A stretch of DNA of 64,000 nucleotides from Spirodela intermedia (lineage: Eukaryota; Streptophyta; Magnoliopsida; Alismatales; Araceae). The stretch is from assembly GCA_902729315.2 (NCBI GenBank), contig LR746272.1, forward strand, positions 12,724,327-12,788,326. The letters are read 5' to 3'. Of the stretch, positions 21,475 through 34,131 are shown piece by piece (position 1 is the stretch's first letter; the number at the start of each line of letters is the position of its first letter). A model generated the notes under the pieces. It saw only the letters and a program-made list of their open reading frames with translations, was not told the origin of the DNA and ran no database searches. Made by a program: the position numbers and the translations under genes.

Positions 21475-23255
21475 ATGGCGTCAATGGCTTCCGTGTCCAG
21501 GATCCTACACAAGGACCCCCAGCCACATGCCTTCCATGGATTACACTGGAAGAGCTACTGCGTGTCTGGTTCCGCCATCAGGAGGGCAGCCTCTTATCAT
21601 GGTATGTTTCTTCTCTCGCACTTGGTGTCGCGTTACGTTATTTTTCCTGTTGTTTGGGGGTTTAACAACGCCGACCGGCTGTGGGAGTTGATCATGCTAA
21701 AATTTATCGTGTTAATTGGATTGCTGCAGCGGATCCAACGGGCGCGCTGTCTTTTCCTCGGGGTGGAGAAAGAATCTTAAATGCTGCCATCACTGCATCC
21801 GTCCCCTTATCAATTGTTCCTACATCACGGTATGTTATAGCGATGCTTTCTTTGGACTGTGGATAATTTTAGTATAATGTTGCATTCGTCGCATCAAGAA
21901 GGTTACACTGATGATATCGTCTCTCTAATTTTTATTTTCCGAGATTGATGGCATGAGTTTTTCTGACCAAGTAAAAACGGAAGAGTGACTCAGAGACACA
22001 TCCCTATTTCTTATCAACTTCACATAACTTAGTTCTCAAACATAATCTCCACTAGCTGGTTGTTCATTTGGTGTTTTAGGAAGTTTATCACCAGCGCACC
22101 TTTGATGATAATAGCATTTATTAAACTTTGAGAAAATTTCGTGTTTGGAGGGAAGCTTGGTTTAATAGGGCCAACATAGAAAATTGCTACTTGGAAAAAA
22201 TAGAGAAAAGTGTTACGTCGTTCAATGATCCACTCTTTATCAATGCAGCAGGGCCAATCAATTCTTGTGCAAAGCCGAAGCAAATGTTTCGGGAGATGTT
22301 CCCAGCAAAGCTCCGAGTGGGATGAGCCAGTATGAAAGAATAGTCGAATTGCTTACCACCCTTTTCCCTGTCTGGGTAATCATGCTTCAGTGGACGCTTT
22401 CAATAGTCTCCATTTTTTGAACTCAACTGTTAATTTGATAATCTCATTAACAAAATAATGCCTTTCACAGGTTATATTAGGGACAATTATTGGTATTTAC
22501 AAGCCATCTGCGGTAATGACTCCCCACTGCCTTTTTCTCGGCTAGGTGGAAAATCAATAACTAAATCACTTAATTTATATTTGCTAATTATTTGCATTCA
22601 CTGATTTATATGCAGGTTACCTGGTTACAGACAGACCTTTTCACTGTTGGCCTGGGCTTCCTTATGCTCTCAATGGGCTTGACATTGACGTTTGAAGATT
22701 TTCGAAGATGTATGAGAAACCCTTGGACGGTAAGATACAATCCTCATATGTATATTCTTGAGACGTTCTTGATGTTTTATCGAACTTTTTGTAAGGTTTT
22801 ATTCGTTTTTGATTTCCTCCATCACTGAGCTAATGAAATCGTTTGATTGTAGGTTGGTGTGGGTTTTCTTGCACAGTACATGGTCAAACCATTGCTTGGT
22901 TTTTTCATATCAATGGTACGCCATTCAATGTTATCTTAAGAAAAAAATGAATCCTATTTTTTTTTCATCCTTTACTGTCAGAGATGCCTGCGGTTTCATG
23001 TATATCAAAGAAGTTGATGATTCCATCTCCCGATAGTAGAAAACTGTATAGATGTCATTGTGCATATCATGAACATGGAAAAATGGTTCTTTTTGAGACC
23101 CAGCGATTCTCAATGGAGAACTTGGGAATATAGGTGTTTGATCTAACCTGGTGTAGTTATCTAAAACCCCAATATGATGTATGCATGGGGTGCTCCAACG
23201 TGGAGGACAACATGGGACCCATCTTTTGTAGCAAAGTGCGAGGAGACTTTCCCCC

Positions 23256-23335
<80 letters not shown>

Positions 23336-26300
23336 GGGGGATTTTATTAGAAAATTCATGAATATTTATAAGAAACCGATAATGATAGAATATGTTTTTA
23401 ACTGGATACTGTACTGGGCTTGAAGGCTGCTTATAACTTTTGTCCTGGCTGGTAGAAAAAATTTCATTAATTGATAATGTATCCTAGTTGGGAGGTTCAT
23501 ACTACTGATGTTGACTTGTCTTACAAAGTTCACTGTTTTCTCCATCCTTTTCATTGTGTCTCGTTTGCACCTTGTTTCCTAGATTTGAACTGAACGACAT
23601 AATACTAGATATTGGACGCTTGGAAAAATAGCCTTTATGAAAAAAAAAATCCAGATCATGCGCATAAGTAAATGTTAGTGTCGATTATGAATATAGATTC
23701 GTGAAGTAGTTCTTATGGACCTCTCCTCTCATGCTATGGTGTTCAATGACAGTTTTCGGAATGGAGATTTTCTTACGTTAGTTTTCTAATACGAAAGTTT
23801 TGCTGAATGATTATCTTGGGATGTCACTTCTACGTGCTCGCTTTCATGTCTTTTTATGTTTTTTTATGAATACACCATCTCATTTTGCCTCATAATACCT
23901 TAAAATTCAAGAATAAAAATAAATTCCATTTTACTTGACCTCTTACCTACTTCTAGTATGAACCAAGTTAATCATCATAGACGATAGACAAAGAGGAAAA
24001 GGTAAAATAAAACAAATACCTGCCAAATATCCATACTTGAGCCAAGAAAGTCCAATCCCTGTATATTTTGTTTTTGCATATTTATTCCCTTTCCCGACAA
24101 TGTATTGATCTGATGCTTTGCTTATTCAATCTGTTCAGCATTATGATCTTACGCTGAAATCAATAACCAAATTTTTGTAGCCCATTTTATCTTTTGATGC
24201 GAACATAACTATAGTTTGATTCTTTAAAGTCGAACCTGTCACCCACTTCCTACCACTAGGGATCCCGTAATAATACATATGTGAACTTTCAGTTGGTTAC
24301 TGTCACCTGCATCTATTTTTAATGTCACCTTCTGCCGTTCGTATAAACTTTAACTAAATTTTGTTAGGAGTTGGTCCAGATAATCAATTCCACATTGATG
24401 TGAGCTTCGTTGTTGTGTTTACTGTTTTTGATTCAGAATTTTTCATGGTTTTATTTGCCTAGTAAAGCATTGACATTGGGCTATCACAGTAATCATTTCA
24501 TCTCTCATGGATGCTGAATGAAGTAGGATTTGTTTTTCTTCTATTTTTGATAAATTCAAAATGTTGTTTTATCTACAGAGTCTAAAGTTGTCTGCCCCTC
24601 TTGCAACCGGCCTCATTTTGGTCTCTTGCTGCCCTGGGGGCCAGGCATCAAATGTTGCTACATATATATCTAAAGGAAATGTGGCACTTTCGGTTCTCAT
24701 GACAACGTAAGTCAATTTTTTTGGGAATTTCTATTATTTATAGTTTCATGACAAAAATATATTTTCCCTTATCTGGGATGATGATCATTTTTGTTAGGTC
24801 TATTTTCTAGCGATTAAATGAGTATCCCTGATTTTACTCTGCAATGTGTTTCTTTTATTAGAGTTATTCTATAGACTTGTATCATAATATTCTTTCCTTA
24901 GATTTGTGTATGCCATCCACTTTCTTCTCTTCCTAAAAGGTTTTGACATTGGCTTCGGACAGGGGTAAGTAGGACCTAACATGCATCAAACGGTAATTGG
25001 AGGTATTGCATATCTCAAGATTTTTAGATAAAGGAAAATCAGCTCATATGGGCAACACATTACTTATCATTGAGGGCTATGTCTACAAGGTTTGAATTAA
25101 AATCAGCCTATGGAAATATAGCTGCAAGCCTTTCATGGACCATACGTCAGCCATTTTTAAGGGCTTTAGCTGAAATTTTTTAATTGATATCTGCTATTTC
25201 TGTATATGGATGGTCTTGGGGGATGGATTATAATTTTTATAAATGAAAGTTTTCTGGTCTTTTAGTTCTATCATGCTCCTGCCTTGCCTTGCTTTTACGG
25301 ATTGTAACGGATTCCACTTGAAGTTTTATTTTATTGATGTGAAAACACGATAGGCTGTTCCATTAGAATATTCTCAGAGAACTCATTTCATAGTGATCAT
25401 GCTCAGTTTAAGTATCATCCCTCCATGTTACCTATTACTGATTGCCGACGAAATTCACGACTAGAAGTGAATACTGGGATATAAACGGCTGTCAACCTTG
25501 TTGTGGAATGTCAAACTCTAATCTTGGGTTGTCTGCACAATGGGTTAAGCATCAATGTTAGGAAAATTAAATAATCTCCGATATCAATTCTTTTTCTTCT
25601 AATTATAAAGATAGTATTATTTTGTATGTGAATTCTTACAGCTGAGCTGAATTTTATTCACTTATTATCTTAATAGTCTTTTATCGTAATGGTTGGAACT
25701 GCAAAAGATTTCTCGTGCATGGGATAACAGAATGTACTTTCTATGTCCTGATTTTAACACTATCCCTAGTTCATCTAGGAGCCGTCAAAAATTTCCATCT
25801 GGACAGTCATGTCAGAGTTAAAGCTGTAAGCTATTTACCGGGAAAGAGGATGTTTTCCTTCTTGGTTGCTTGTTTTGTATCTAAATGCTGCATCATTGTG
25901 TTTTTGATCATTCATTTTCTGTTGATGGTAGCAATATCTTGTCCATCACCTAAAATAAAAAGACAACATTATTTTCATGTAATTTTGAAGCTCTGATCTT
26001 GAAAGTTACATTCTAGTCTTGTCTAGGTATATCTGAAATTTGAGGACCGCATAATAAATTCCTAACAGCATCTAGCTTTTGATTTTTCTTATTATTATTT
26101 ACTTGTTCAGGTTCAATTGGTTGAGTTACCTTTTGGTAGTAGATGTCTGTGGTTTATGTATCAGGATGTGGAATGTTGAGTACCACTTTTCATGTTTTAA
26201 TGTATTAATTTCTTCATGTCTGTGTGATTAATTTTTTGAAACTAAAGCGATGGTGAGTTTCACGCATGTTCATGGTGCATTTTCTCTGGTATGTTAGGTG

Positions 26301-28564
26301 TTCAACCATTGGCGCCATTATAATGACGCCACTTCTCACAAAGTTTCTTGCTGGTCAACTTGTACCCGTGGATGCTGCAGTAAGAAATACTCATTCTGTT
26401 TCGGCAATAATCAACTGAAGTTGTAAATATAATACTCATATTGCCATATGGAAATCATTTCTAATGTAAATAAATATTTTCCAATTCCAGGGCTTGGCAA
26501 TCAGCACATTTCAAGTTGTCCTGTTGCCAACTATTATTGGAGGTAATTGAACCCTGTAGCGAGCCTTTGCGGTTTTATATTGCTCTTATGCTCTCGTCCT
26601 GTCAACGTGCATTAATTCTTTTGGTTTGGTCATTTAAAATAAATTTATTGCGACAGTTCTGGCACACGAATATTTTCCAAAGTTCACTGAACGAATAATC
26701 ACGTTGACCCCATTGATCGGAGTCATCCTCACTACACTGCTTTGTGCCAGTCCGGTAAGTACATTCGGAGTTTATTTTCAGTTACTCTTTTTACCTCATT
26801 TCGAAATTTGGCTGGCCCAAAGTTCTGGATGACGAATGGGCCGTAAAGTTTCGTGCTTTTGGCCAGATTGGGCAAGTTGCCGAAGTCTTGAAGACCCAAG
26901 GTGCACAACTCATACTTCCTGTAGCAGTCCTCCATGCAGCTGCGTTTGCTCTTGGTTATTGGGTTTCAAAGTTTTCGTCATTTGGAGAGTCAACGTCTCG
27001 TACAATTTCCATAGAGTGTGGAATGCAGGTACCATATTTGATTATTTTCTTCAGAATGCCAGCCTAAACGCACCCCAGTCTCAGAAACTTAGGAGAGACA
27101 TCAAAGAGAAACAATGTAATAAGAAAAATTCTGGAGCAGGAATGCAGTTGTCAACCCCTCGAATAGTTCTTATTATTTGCAGACCTTAGCATTTTTTTCT
27201 TAGAAACCCTACTTGCCATTCTCTGATTTTATTTTATTTTTTTAGCAAGTAATTCTTATTTTTCAGTTTTTTGGGACAAAAATTAAGATACAGGATCACA
27301 TCTGAGCCCAGAAGCTTCTACATAAATCATTCTGTTTGATGAGGCTGTATTTTTTAAATAGATGTGCTCCTATTCATCATGAACTAATCTTTTTGATTTC
27401 TTGTCCGCAGAGCTCTGCTCTTGGATTCCTTCTCGCGCAGAAGCACTTTACGAATCCTCTGGTGGCTGTTCCTTCTGCTGTCAGTGTGGTCTGCATGGCG
27501 GTATCTTTCATCCCCTAATTCCATTCCTCATTTTTCTCTTGTTGGAGGTTGAATGCCATCCACATTTTGCTTCAAGTTCTTCTCTTTTTCTCTAAATTTC
27601 ATCTTTTTATTCATATCATGTATCGTTTCTTGGTTCGGATGTTACAGCTGCTTAAAATCTTCAGCATAAGATTGTCTAATTTGCATATGAAACCCACTGG
27701 AGCAGGATCTGAATTTAAGAAACAATTGACATCATGCATCTGATGCCATGGCTGCATGACAAGAATCGCACTGAAATCTAGGGTGCAACTTGCAATACAT
27801 ATGGAAATCTGGCTATCGTATTTATTCATATTAGCCTCTGCATATTTTGTGTTGGGGACGGGTCTATGAGAAATCAGGTTCAGACATCCAAGTCTTTGAC
27901 TGGCTCACCACTCAGATCCCTGGGTCAGCCTACTCTGGATATCATCTCCAGGGGACCTTGAGACCACGGATTCTAGTTGTTCATGAGCCCAACTGCTATT
28001 ACAGAGATGGCCTGAGCTTGGATTAGGACCACCATTTTCTTTAATTATCGATATAGTCTGGTTATCACACCTCTCTCTCTCTCTTGCTGGATTTAGCTAC
28101 TCCTTGATAGACTAATACCTTCAGACCATGTCATATTTTCACATGCGGAGACATTTCTCCAAGAATGGCTGAGTTCCTCTATCTTGGTTATATTCGCTGT
28201 TGAAACCAACATTAGGGAATTCTAAACTGATTCATCCCCTTCTCTGTAGCATGATAGTCTGGGAGATATCTGACCTAGAAAGTGGTAGTAAATTACCTCA
28301 GCGAGAGAGAGAGAGAGGGGCACTTCTGCAAGAACGTCAGAGTTTCTTGACCAATAGACGCAGCTTTCTTGATCAATATCTCATATGACAACCAAAAATG
28401 TCTTAGTTTCTTTACATTGCGCATATCCGCCCGAGAAACCATGCTCTAGGGAATTCTGAATTGATCTACACACTTCACTGTGGCAGCTTGGTGGGAGCGC
28501 TCTGGCTGTTTTCTGGAGGAACGTGCCGATCCCATTGAACGACAAGGACGACTTCAAGGAGTAG
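21475..28564 (+). CDS. BASS2: Plastid Na+:pyruvate symporter BASS2, 13 exons
   Basis: Exons: 21475-21601, 21730-21829, 22249-22375, 22471-22512, 22616-22729, 22853-22915, 24579-24706, 26298-26379, 26491-26542, 26657-26754, 26867-27028, 27411-27500 and 28487-28564. They give 421 codons (420 aa). The mature part follows Arabidopsis BASS2 (At2g26900) nearly residue by residue: [60 protein letters not shown] and [20 protein letters not shown], ending [12 protein letters not shown]2 imports pyruvate with sodium across the plastid inner envelope, feeding the MEP pathway. Exons 1 and 2 encode a serine-rich plastid transit peptide ([14 protein letters not shown]). Exon 3 has a tandem CAGCAG acceptor. 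Intron 6 carries a long (GA)n tract. Confidence 0.95.
23259..23332. repeat. (GA)n microsatellite in BASS2 intron 6
   Basis: About 37 uninterrupted GA units, among the longest tracts in the window, followed by a G run. It lies within the 1.66-kb intron between exons 6 and 7. Confidence 0.95.
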
Positions 28565-29090
28565 GTCAAAGGTCCGTGAGACCCCGCATGAGAAAATGCG
28601 CAGAGTAATTTCTTCGCCAGAGAAAGGGACCATTGCTCTTCATGTTCTTGCCCGGCTCGAAATTTTCCCCCAGAATTCTTGCACCCTTTTTTTTGTCGAT
28701 CTCGTGGGAATTCTGTCTGATTATTTTAGAGATTCTCTCAGGTATTTGATATCGGAGAAAGAAGTTTACCAGCTGCAGGGAGGAGGGAGATGCTGGTCTC
28801 TCTAACCAGGGAAGCCCGATAAGAAAATGATTCTCTGGTGCCCAGCCCAACCAGGGAGATAGTGATATAGAGGAGGAGAGTGAGAGAGAAGAGGAGAAGA
28901 GAGAGAAAGGGAGAGGGAGAGGGAGAGAGAGAGAGAGAGTATAGGGTGGGCCATATACTTTGCTAGGTGACGGTAAAAAGGTCAGCAATTCGTCTGTTTT
29001 TGTAAAAGCCAGGGTTTCTGTCAGCTCGGAGATGACGCCATCTTCCGTTCGGCCTCCTCCTGAAACAGTGCAGAAGATCTCCACTGGGCC

Positions 29091-29157
29091 CCACGTGGAG
29101 GCTCGGCAGATTCCGGCTCCTTGCGACGTCAGAAAGGGTCAGCACTCGCGTCACGTG
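29091..29157. promoter_or_regulatory. Pair of G-box elements
   Basis: CCACGTGG at 29091-29098 and CACGTG at 29152-29157 lie 55-60 bp apart, about 1.65 kb upstream of the YUCCA start codon. CACGTG is the core site of plant bHLH (PIF, MYC) and bZIP factors. The link to YUCCA is inferred from position only. Confidence 0.5.
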
Positions 29158-30474
29158 GTCCTCCGCTCCATCCTCTGTGGGCCAGGTGTCCCGCTTCGCT
29201 CAGTCGGCGTCATCCCTTTCCTCCGTACATATGCCCTTCCGACCTCCTGCCGCTCCCGCTGCAGTAGACGTTAACGTATCGAAAACAACCAGAGCTGTCC
29301 ATCAGTCCCTTCTACCTTGGATTCCCTCACCTCTCTCTCTCTCTCTTTCTCTCTCTCTTACTCCCTCTATCTCTATCTCTCTGGGGCTCGTCGTTGCGTG
29401 AGATTGTTTTCCGCTGGAGGGTCTACCTTCATTTACTGCTCCTCACGGTGAATCTCCATTGATCAGGAGCCCGAGCGACTGATAGATGGGCGGGAGGCGG
29501 CTCGCTCGAACGGCAAGACGTGATCTTTTCGTCTCACGAGAACGCCCACCTTGGTCATGAAGATCTCCCGCATCTACTTGGAAAAGTTGTGGCGAATGAG
29601 AACAAGAGAGAGATAGATAAAGAGCAAAAGAGAGAGATAGAGAGAGAGAGAGAGTCTTACCCCACCTATTTACACACTGCAGGAGGCAAATCGGCATTAA
29701 ATCATGTCAGTGCCCTCCCAGCCTCGGCCCGCGAACGTACTCTTCCCCCTTTCTACTGTTAGTATTAACGGCAGCGGTGGCGGTGCGAGGCGGCGGCGAA
29801 GGATACGGGACGGTGGAAGTTGCACCACACTACACAGAAGAAAGTTCAAGGCCAACTTGTCCCGAACCAGTCCTGCCCTTCTCGTCACCCTCTCGGTTGG
29901 CGTGGGCTGCGCAGCCGCAGAGAGGCAAACTAGCCTACACCGCCCCGTCCCGCCGCCCCCGCCGTGGGTTCTCTCCGGTGGCCGGCGGCGGAGGGAATGT
30001 TCCCTCAGCGCCTACACGGCCCTATCCAGCCTATATAACGCCAGCAGGGACGTGTTCCGGTCACCTCCCCGGGATCCGGGGGAGTGGAGTACCTCCGCCG
30101 GATCCCTCCGGGCTCCGGCCCGAGAGCAAACTGGCGTCTTGATTGCGTCAAGCTACTTTAAAACCTACACCTTCCCTCTCCCTCCGCCTCCGGATGGAGG
30201 CGGCGCCGCCGGTTCAACTTTAAGGTGTGTGGGGTTGGGAGCGAGGAGGACGCCGGTCATCCATTCTCATGCCCTTCCTCATTATTAGCAGTCTCTTCAC
30301 TCCTCACGGGCGTATTAATGGCATCTCTCTCTCTCTCTCTCTCGGAGCTACCGTGCTCGCGCCTGCTTATACTTCCTCTCCTCTTTCCACACTTGCCGCA
30401 GTTACCCAAGTAGAAGGAAGACGCTCCAAATTCCCATAAGAGGCCTCCATCCCGCCACCGATCCCTTTCCTCTC

Positions 30475-30481
30475 TATAAAA
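30475..30481 (+). promoter_or_regulatory. YUCCA TATA box
   Basis: TATAAAA in the context CCTCTCTATAAAACACC, 310 bp upstream of the YUCCA ATG. With initiation about 30 bp downstream, the leader would be near 280 nt. It contains a minimal upstream frame, ATG ACC AGG TAG, at 30572-30583. Confidence 0.6.
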
Positions 30482-30790
30482 CACCAAGAGCTCCACTTCG
30501 GCGGAAGTCAGATACAGGGAGGTGCTCTGTGCTCCGCAGATCGCCGGGGAACAGAGCCCTCTTTAGGAGGTATGACCAGGTAGGAAGGATCATAGGAGTA
30601 CATTCATCCTCCCTACCCGACCTACCGTGGCCTCTTCCTCGTTCTAAACCAGGTGGGAAACCCCACCATCCGACCATCTCTCCTCTCTACGGGGTAGAGA
30701 GAGAAGAAGACCCGAGAGGTATCCTTATAGAAGGTAGAGAGGCAGAAACAGAGTGAGGGGGGTATCCAGGCCGTCGTCTTCCCCTCCAAC

Positions 30791-32616
30791 ATGTGCAGCA
30801 GAACGGAGCGAGACGCAGAGGGCCTACAATGCACCTTGGCGGAAGGTCCCATTGTCGTCGGCGCGGGCCCGTCTGGGCTGGCCGTGGCGGCATGTCTCGC
30901 TAACCTCGGCGTCCCCTCTACCGTTCTGGAGAAGGCCCACTGCGTGGCCTCCCTCTGGCAGCACCGCACATACGATCGCCTCAAGCTGCACCTCCCCAAG
31001 CAGTTCTGTGAGCTCCCGCTGATGGGCTTCCCTGCGGGCTTCCCCAAGTACCCTTCCAAGCACCAGTTTGTGGCCTACATGGAAGCCTACGCCGCCCGCT
31101 TCGGCATCCGTCCGATTTTCGGCCGCGCCGTCGAGGTCGCGGAGTTCGACGCCGCCGGCTGCTGCTGGCGGGTGGTGGCGCAGACGGGAGAGGTGTTCCT
31201 CAGCCGCTGGCTGGTAGTGGCCACGGGGGAGAACGCTCAGCCCAACACGCCGGAGCTGCCGGGGCTGGAGAGGTTCGGCGGGAGGGTCATCCACACGTCG
31301 TCATACAAGTCCGGGAGGGACTTCCGGGGGGAGAATGTGCTCGTAGTCGGCTGTGGGAATTCCGGAATGGAGGTCAGCTTCGACCTCTGCCGCCACTATG
31401 CCAGGCCCCACATGGTCGTCAGAAACTCGGTGAGTCTCAGCTCTCGCTCGACCTGATCTTCTGCGAATTCCTCATCTTCCCGGCGGGAGAACTCGTCTTG
31501 AATCTATCGGCCCCTGAGAGTCTCTGCAGGTGCATGTTCTACCCAGGGAGGTGTTGGGAGTGTCGACGTTTGGGATAGCGATGGCGCTGCTCAAATGGCT
31601 ACCACTGAAGGCAGTGGACCGGATCCTCCTGGCGGCCGCCCATATCATCCTCGGAGACACCGATCGTGTAGGGCTCCGGCGGCCCAAGACCGGCCCCATC
31701 GAGCTCAAGAACTCCACCGGCAAGACTCCGGTCCTCGACGTTGGAGCTCTGGCTCACATCAGAGCCGGCAAGATCAAGGTGAGCGGGCCTCCTCACCCAC
31801 GAGACATGTTATGCCCCCACTGTCTTCGTGAGCCCATCACGGGAGAGATTTGTTCCTAGGTTCTCTGACCAGAAAACCTCTCGCTATCCCTCCTCTGAGA
31901 AATTGACGCCAGGATTCATAGCCTGGGAAGATTTAGGGTGTGCAAGAACCTGGAGGCAAAGCCCACGGGCTTCCCCCCTTGCGGACCCGCGCATTAATGA
32001 CGTACTTAGATTTAGCAGTCGCTGGCGCTCGCACGCTGCCCGCAGAGTCTCTCTCTCCCTCCTTCTGGAGTTAATGTCTGTATCATTCAATCTTCAATGA
32101 AGGTAACGCAAGGAGTGAAGGAGGTGACACGGACGGGCGCCCGGTTCCTGGACGGCGCCGAGGGGGACTTCGACTCCATCATCCTCGCCACGGGCTACAA
32201 GAGCAACGTCCCCTCGTGGCTTAAGGTCTCTTCTCCCTTCCCTCCAGTTTTATGGCAGAATTGTGTTTGACTTCTGATAGGATGGCTTCAGTATCTCGCA
32301 TGCCGGATCTTCTTCCCCGTAGTTTTTCTGACGTTGCGGCCTTCTGCAGGGCGGCGATCTCTTCACCAAGGAGGGCCTCCCCAACAAGCCCTTCCCCAAT
32401 GGGTGGAGGGGAGAGGATGGGCTGTATAGCGTTGGGTTCACCATGCGGGGCCTCCAAGGCACCTCCTCCGACGCCATCAACATCGCCGCCGACATCTCCG
32501 AGCAGTGGCGCTCCGGCGCCGTCATCGCCCAAGGCGGCGGCAGCACCCATCGCCGCCCCCATTGTCAACGCCCCCTCCGCCCTCCACTGCAAGGGGCACC
32601 CGCCGCCGCCGTATAG
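30791..32616 (+). CDS. YUC: YUCCA flavin monooxygenase, four exons
   Basis: Exons 30791-31429, 31530-31778, 32103-32225 and 32350-32616 give 426 codons (425 aa), a normal YUCCA size. The enzyme oxidatively decarboxylates indole-3-pyruvate to the auxin IAA using FAD and NADPH. Visible motifs are the FAD site GAGPSG near residue 25, VATGENAQP, the FMO-type [10 protein letters not shown], the NADPH site [10 protein letters not shown] and [14 protein letters not shown] near the C terminus. The first intron starts right after VVRNS, and exon 2 begins [15 protein letters not shown]. The C terminus after ISEQWRSG is an unusual Gly/Arg/Pro-rich tail that may be lineage-specific. Features are mixed between the YUC1/4 and YUC2/6 groups. 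The neighbours (CCDC93-like, TIFY8) match those of Arabidopsis YUC1. Confidence 0.94.
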
Positions 32617-34131
32617 TCTCGACAGGAACTCTCGTACTTATCTTCCCCCTTTTTGGGATGAGCTCGTCGCGGAACGTTGACTTCGGACCTCGTGCTCTCC
32701 CTGTACATTTGCCCGATTTTGCATGGGTCCTCGCCCCGAGTACTGTATAATGTTCTTGTTCGACCAATAACAACGTCCAAGTGGATGCCTCTCCATCATT
32801 TCCACAAGGGTTTTGATGTAATCAAACCCGGGCTCCTCACATTAGACACGCATTATAACTCAAAGTCAACGCGACAGGGACGAACCAAATGAATTATCAG
32901 CAATAACCGATCATTATTAGCGGGCGATGACTTTTGGAGGGCCGAGAGATTCATCCTCTCCGAACTCCGGAAGGTCGCTTTCTCTCGCTCAGCCCGGTAC
33001 GGGATGGCGCTGGCCGCTGACCGGAGACGGGAGCCCACCTCCTTGTTCCTCCGGCGAGGAAGGACCTCACGCTGGTATCCCTTGTGTCAGCCACAGTGAG
33101 TGAGTCCCGCTCTTCATTAATGGCGTACCATTTTCAGTTGGAGAGCCGGAGATGAGGAGCCTCGGAAGCATTGATGAGGCCGTCCTTTCGTGGAATATCA
33201 CATCTCGTACGTCCTAAACAGCTGTTCCGGCGCTGTGTTCATTACCTCTGATACGCCATGAAGAGACAATGATAGGTTGGCGGAGGAGCAGCGGAGGAGA
33301 CGACCTCCAACCACACGCGCTGGAGGAAATGATTGATAGCTGCTGACGAAAGGAGAAAGGAGGGAAGGAAGGAAGGAAGGACGCCTCCCCGGCTCGGCTG
33401 GCGCGCATGCAGGCGACGTCAGAGAGGAGTCAAAGATACGGCGAGGCACAGGCGCACGCCTGCGGCCTGGAAGCAGTAAATGCCGAGACGACGTGCAAGT
33501 TGGTGAGGTCACTCTACTCTCTCCCTCCCCCGCACAGGAGCGGCTGCAGCTGATGCTGATGCTGCCGCAGATGGGGAAGATGGCGCCGTCGAGCAGAGAG
33601 AGCCCGCTCCATGAGGTCACCGACGGCAGAGAGGACCCTCCACAGAGCGAGCCCACTGGAAAAGACGCCGCCGCCGGTAACGGAGAGGACGCCGCCGGCG
33701 GCGGAGAGGACGCCGCTGCCGTCGACGGAGAGGGCATTCGACTGTTCGCCCCCTCAGAGACCCTCCGAGCCAGGTGAGATCACGCTCGTCCTCTCCCGTC
33801 TCGGGCGCCGACGGAGAGGGCGTTTGCCTTCACGGAGACGAATTCCGGTTCTGGAAGGCCCAGTTGGTGGGCTCATGTAAATTTGGAGAATTTGAGCCCA
33901 ATAATTCAAACTTTGTCGGCCGAATGCCCCGTCCTCTATTCAGGCCAATCCGCAATGCTGTTGGGCTCAGAGTTGGACTGTTCCGGCCCAATCAATATTA
34001 TTTAGCCCAACCCAAATCTTGTTAGGCTGGATATATCCAGCCTAATTAAGGCCATTGCTCTGGCCGTTCGATTTGAGAGCGAGAGAGAGAGAGACCTCCA
34101 GGAAGCAGCAGAGGAGTCGGAGGGGAACTCA
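32617..34131. other. Intergenic region, YUCCA to CCDC93-like
   Basis: It holds a GC-rich, repetitive stretch around 33490-33780 (separate entry) and an AT-richer part after 33880 that should be the CCDC93-like promoter. That part includes two GCCCAA/TTGGGC-type boxes near 33961 and 34003. No other gene was recognised. Confidence 0.5.
33493..33777 (+). other. Short open frame with GEDAA repeats (doubtful)
   Basis: A 94-codon frame whose second half repeats a GGAGAGGACGCCGCC-like unit and translates to GKDAAAGNGEDAAGGGEDAA. It ends at a sequence that also looks like a splice donor (GCCAG/GTGAGATC). It could be an exon of an unrecognised gene, a 5' exon of the downstream gene, or just a translated GC-rich repeat. 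Nothing in it is conserved as far as I can tell. Confidence 0.2.

Larger units (their letters stand above)
28565..30790. other. Intergenic region, BASS2 to YUCCA
   Basis: No protein-coding gene was recognised. It contains several GA/CT-rich tracts (28910-28939, 29331-29358, 29635-29655, 30329-30343), two G-box sequences near 29.1 kb, and a TATA box at 30475-30481. The last 310 bp should be the YUCCA 5' leader. Overlapping frames around 29700-30300 are GC-rich but show no conserved motif. Confidence 0.55.

Noticed and set aside
28566-29084. A 172-codon minus-strand frame downstream of BASS2
   Set aside because: Much of it is a translated CT repeat (Ser-Leu-Pro runs), and nothing else in it is recognisable.
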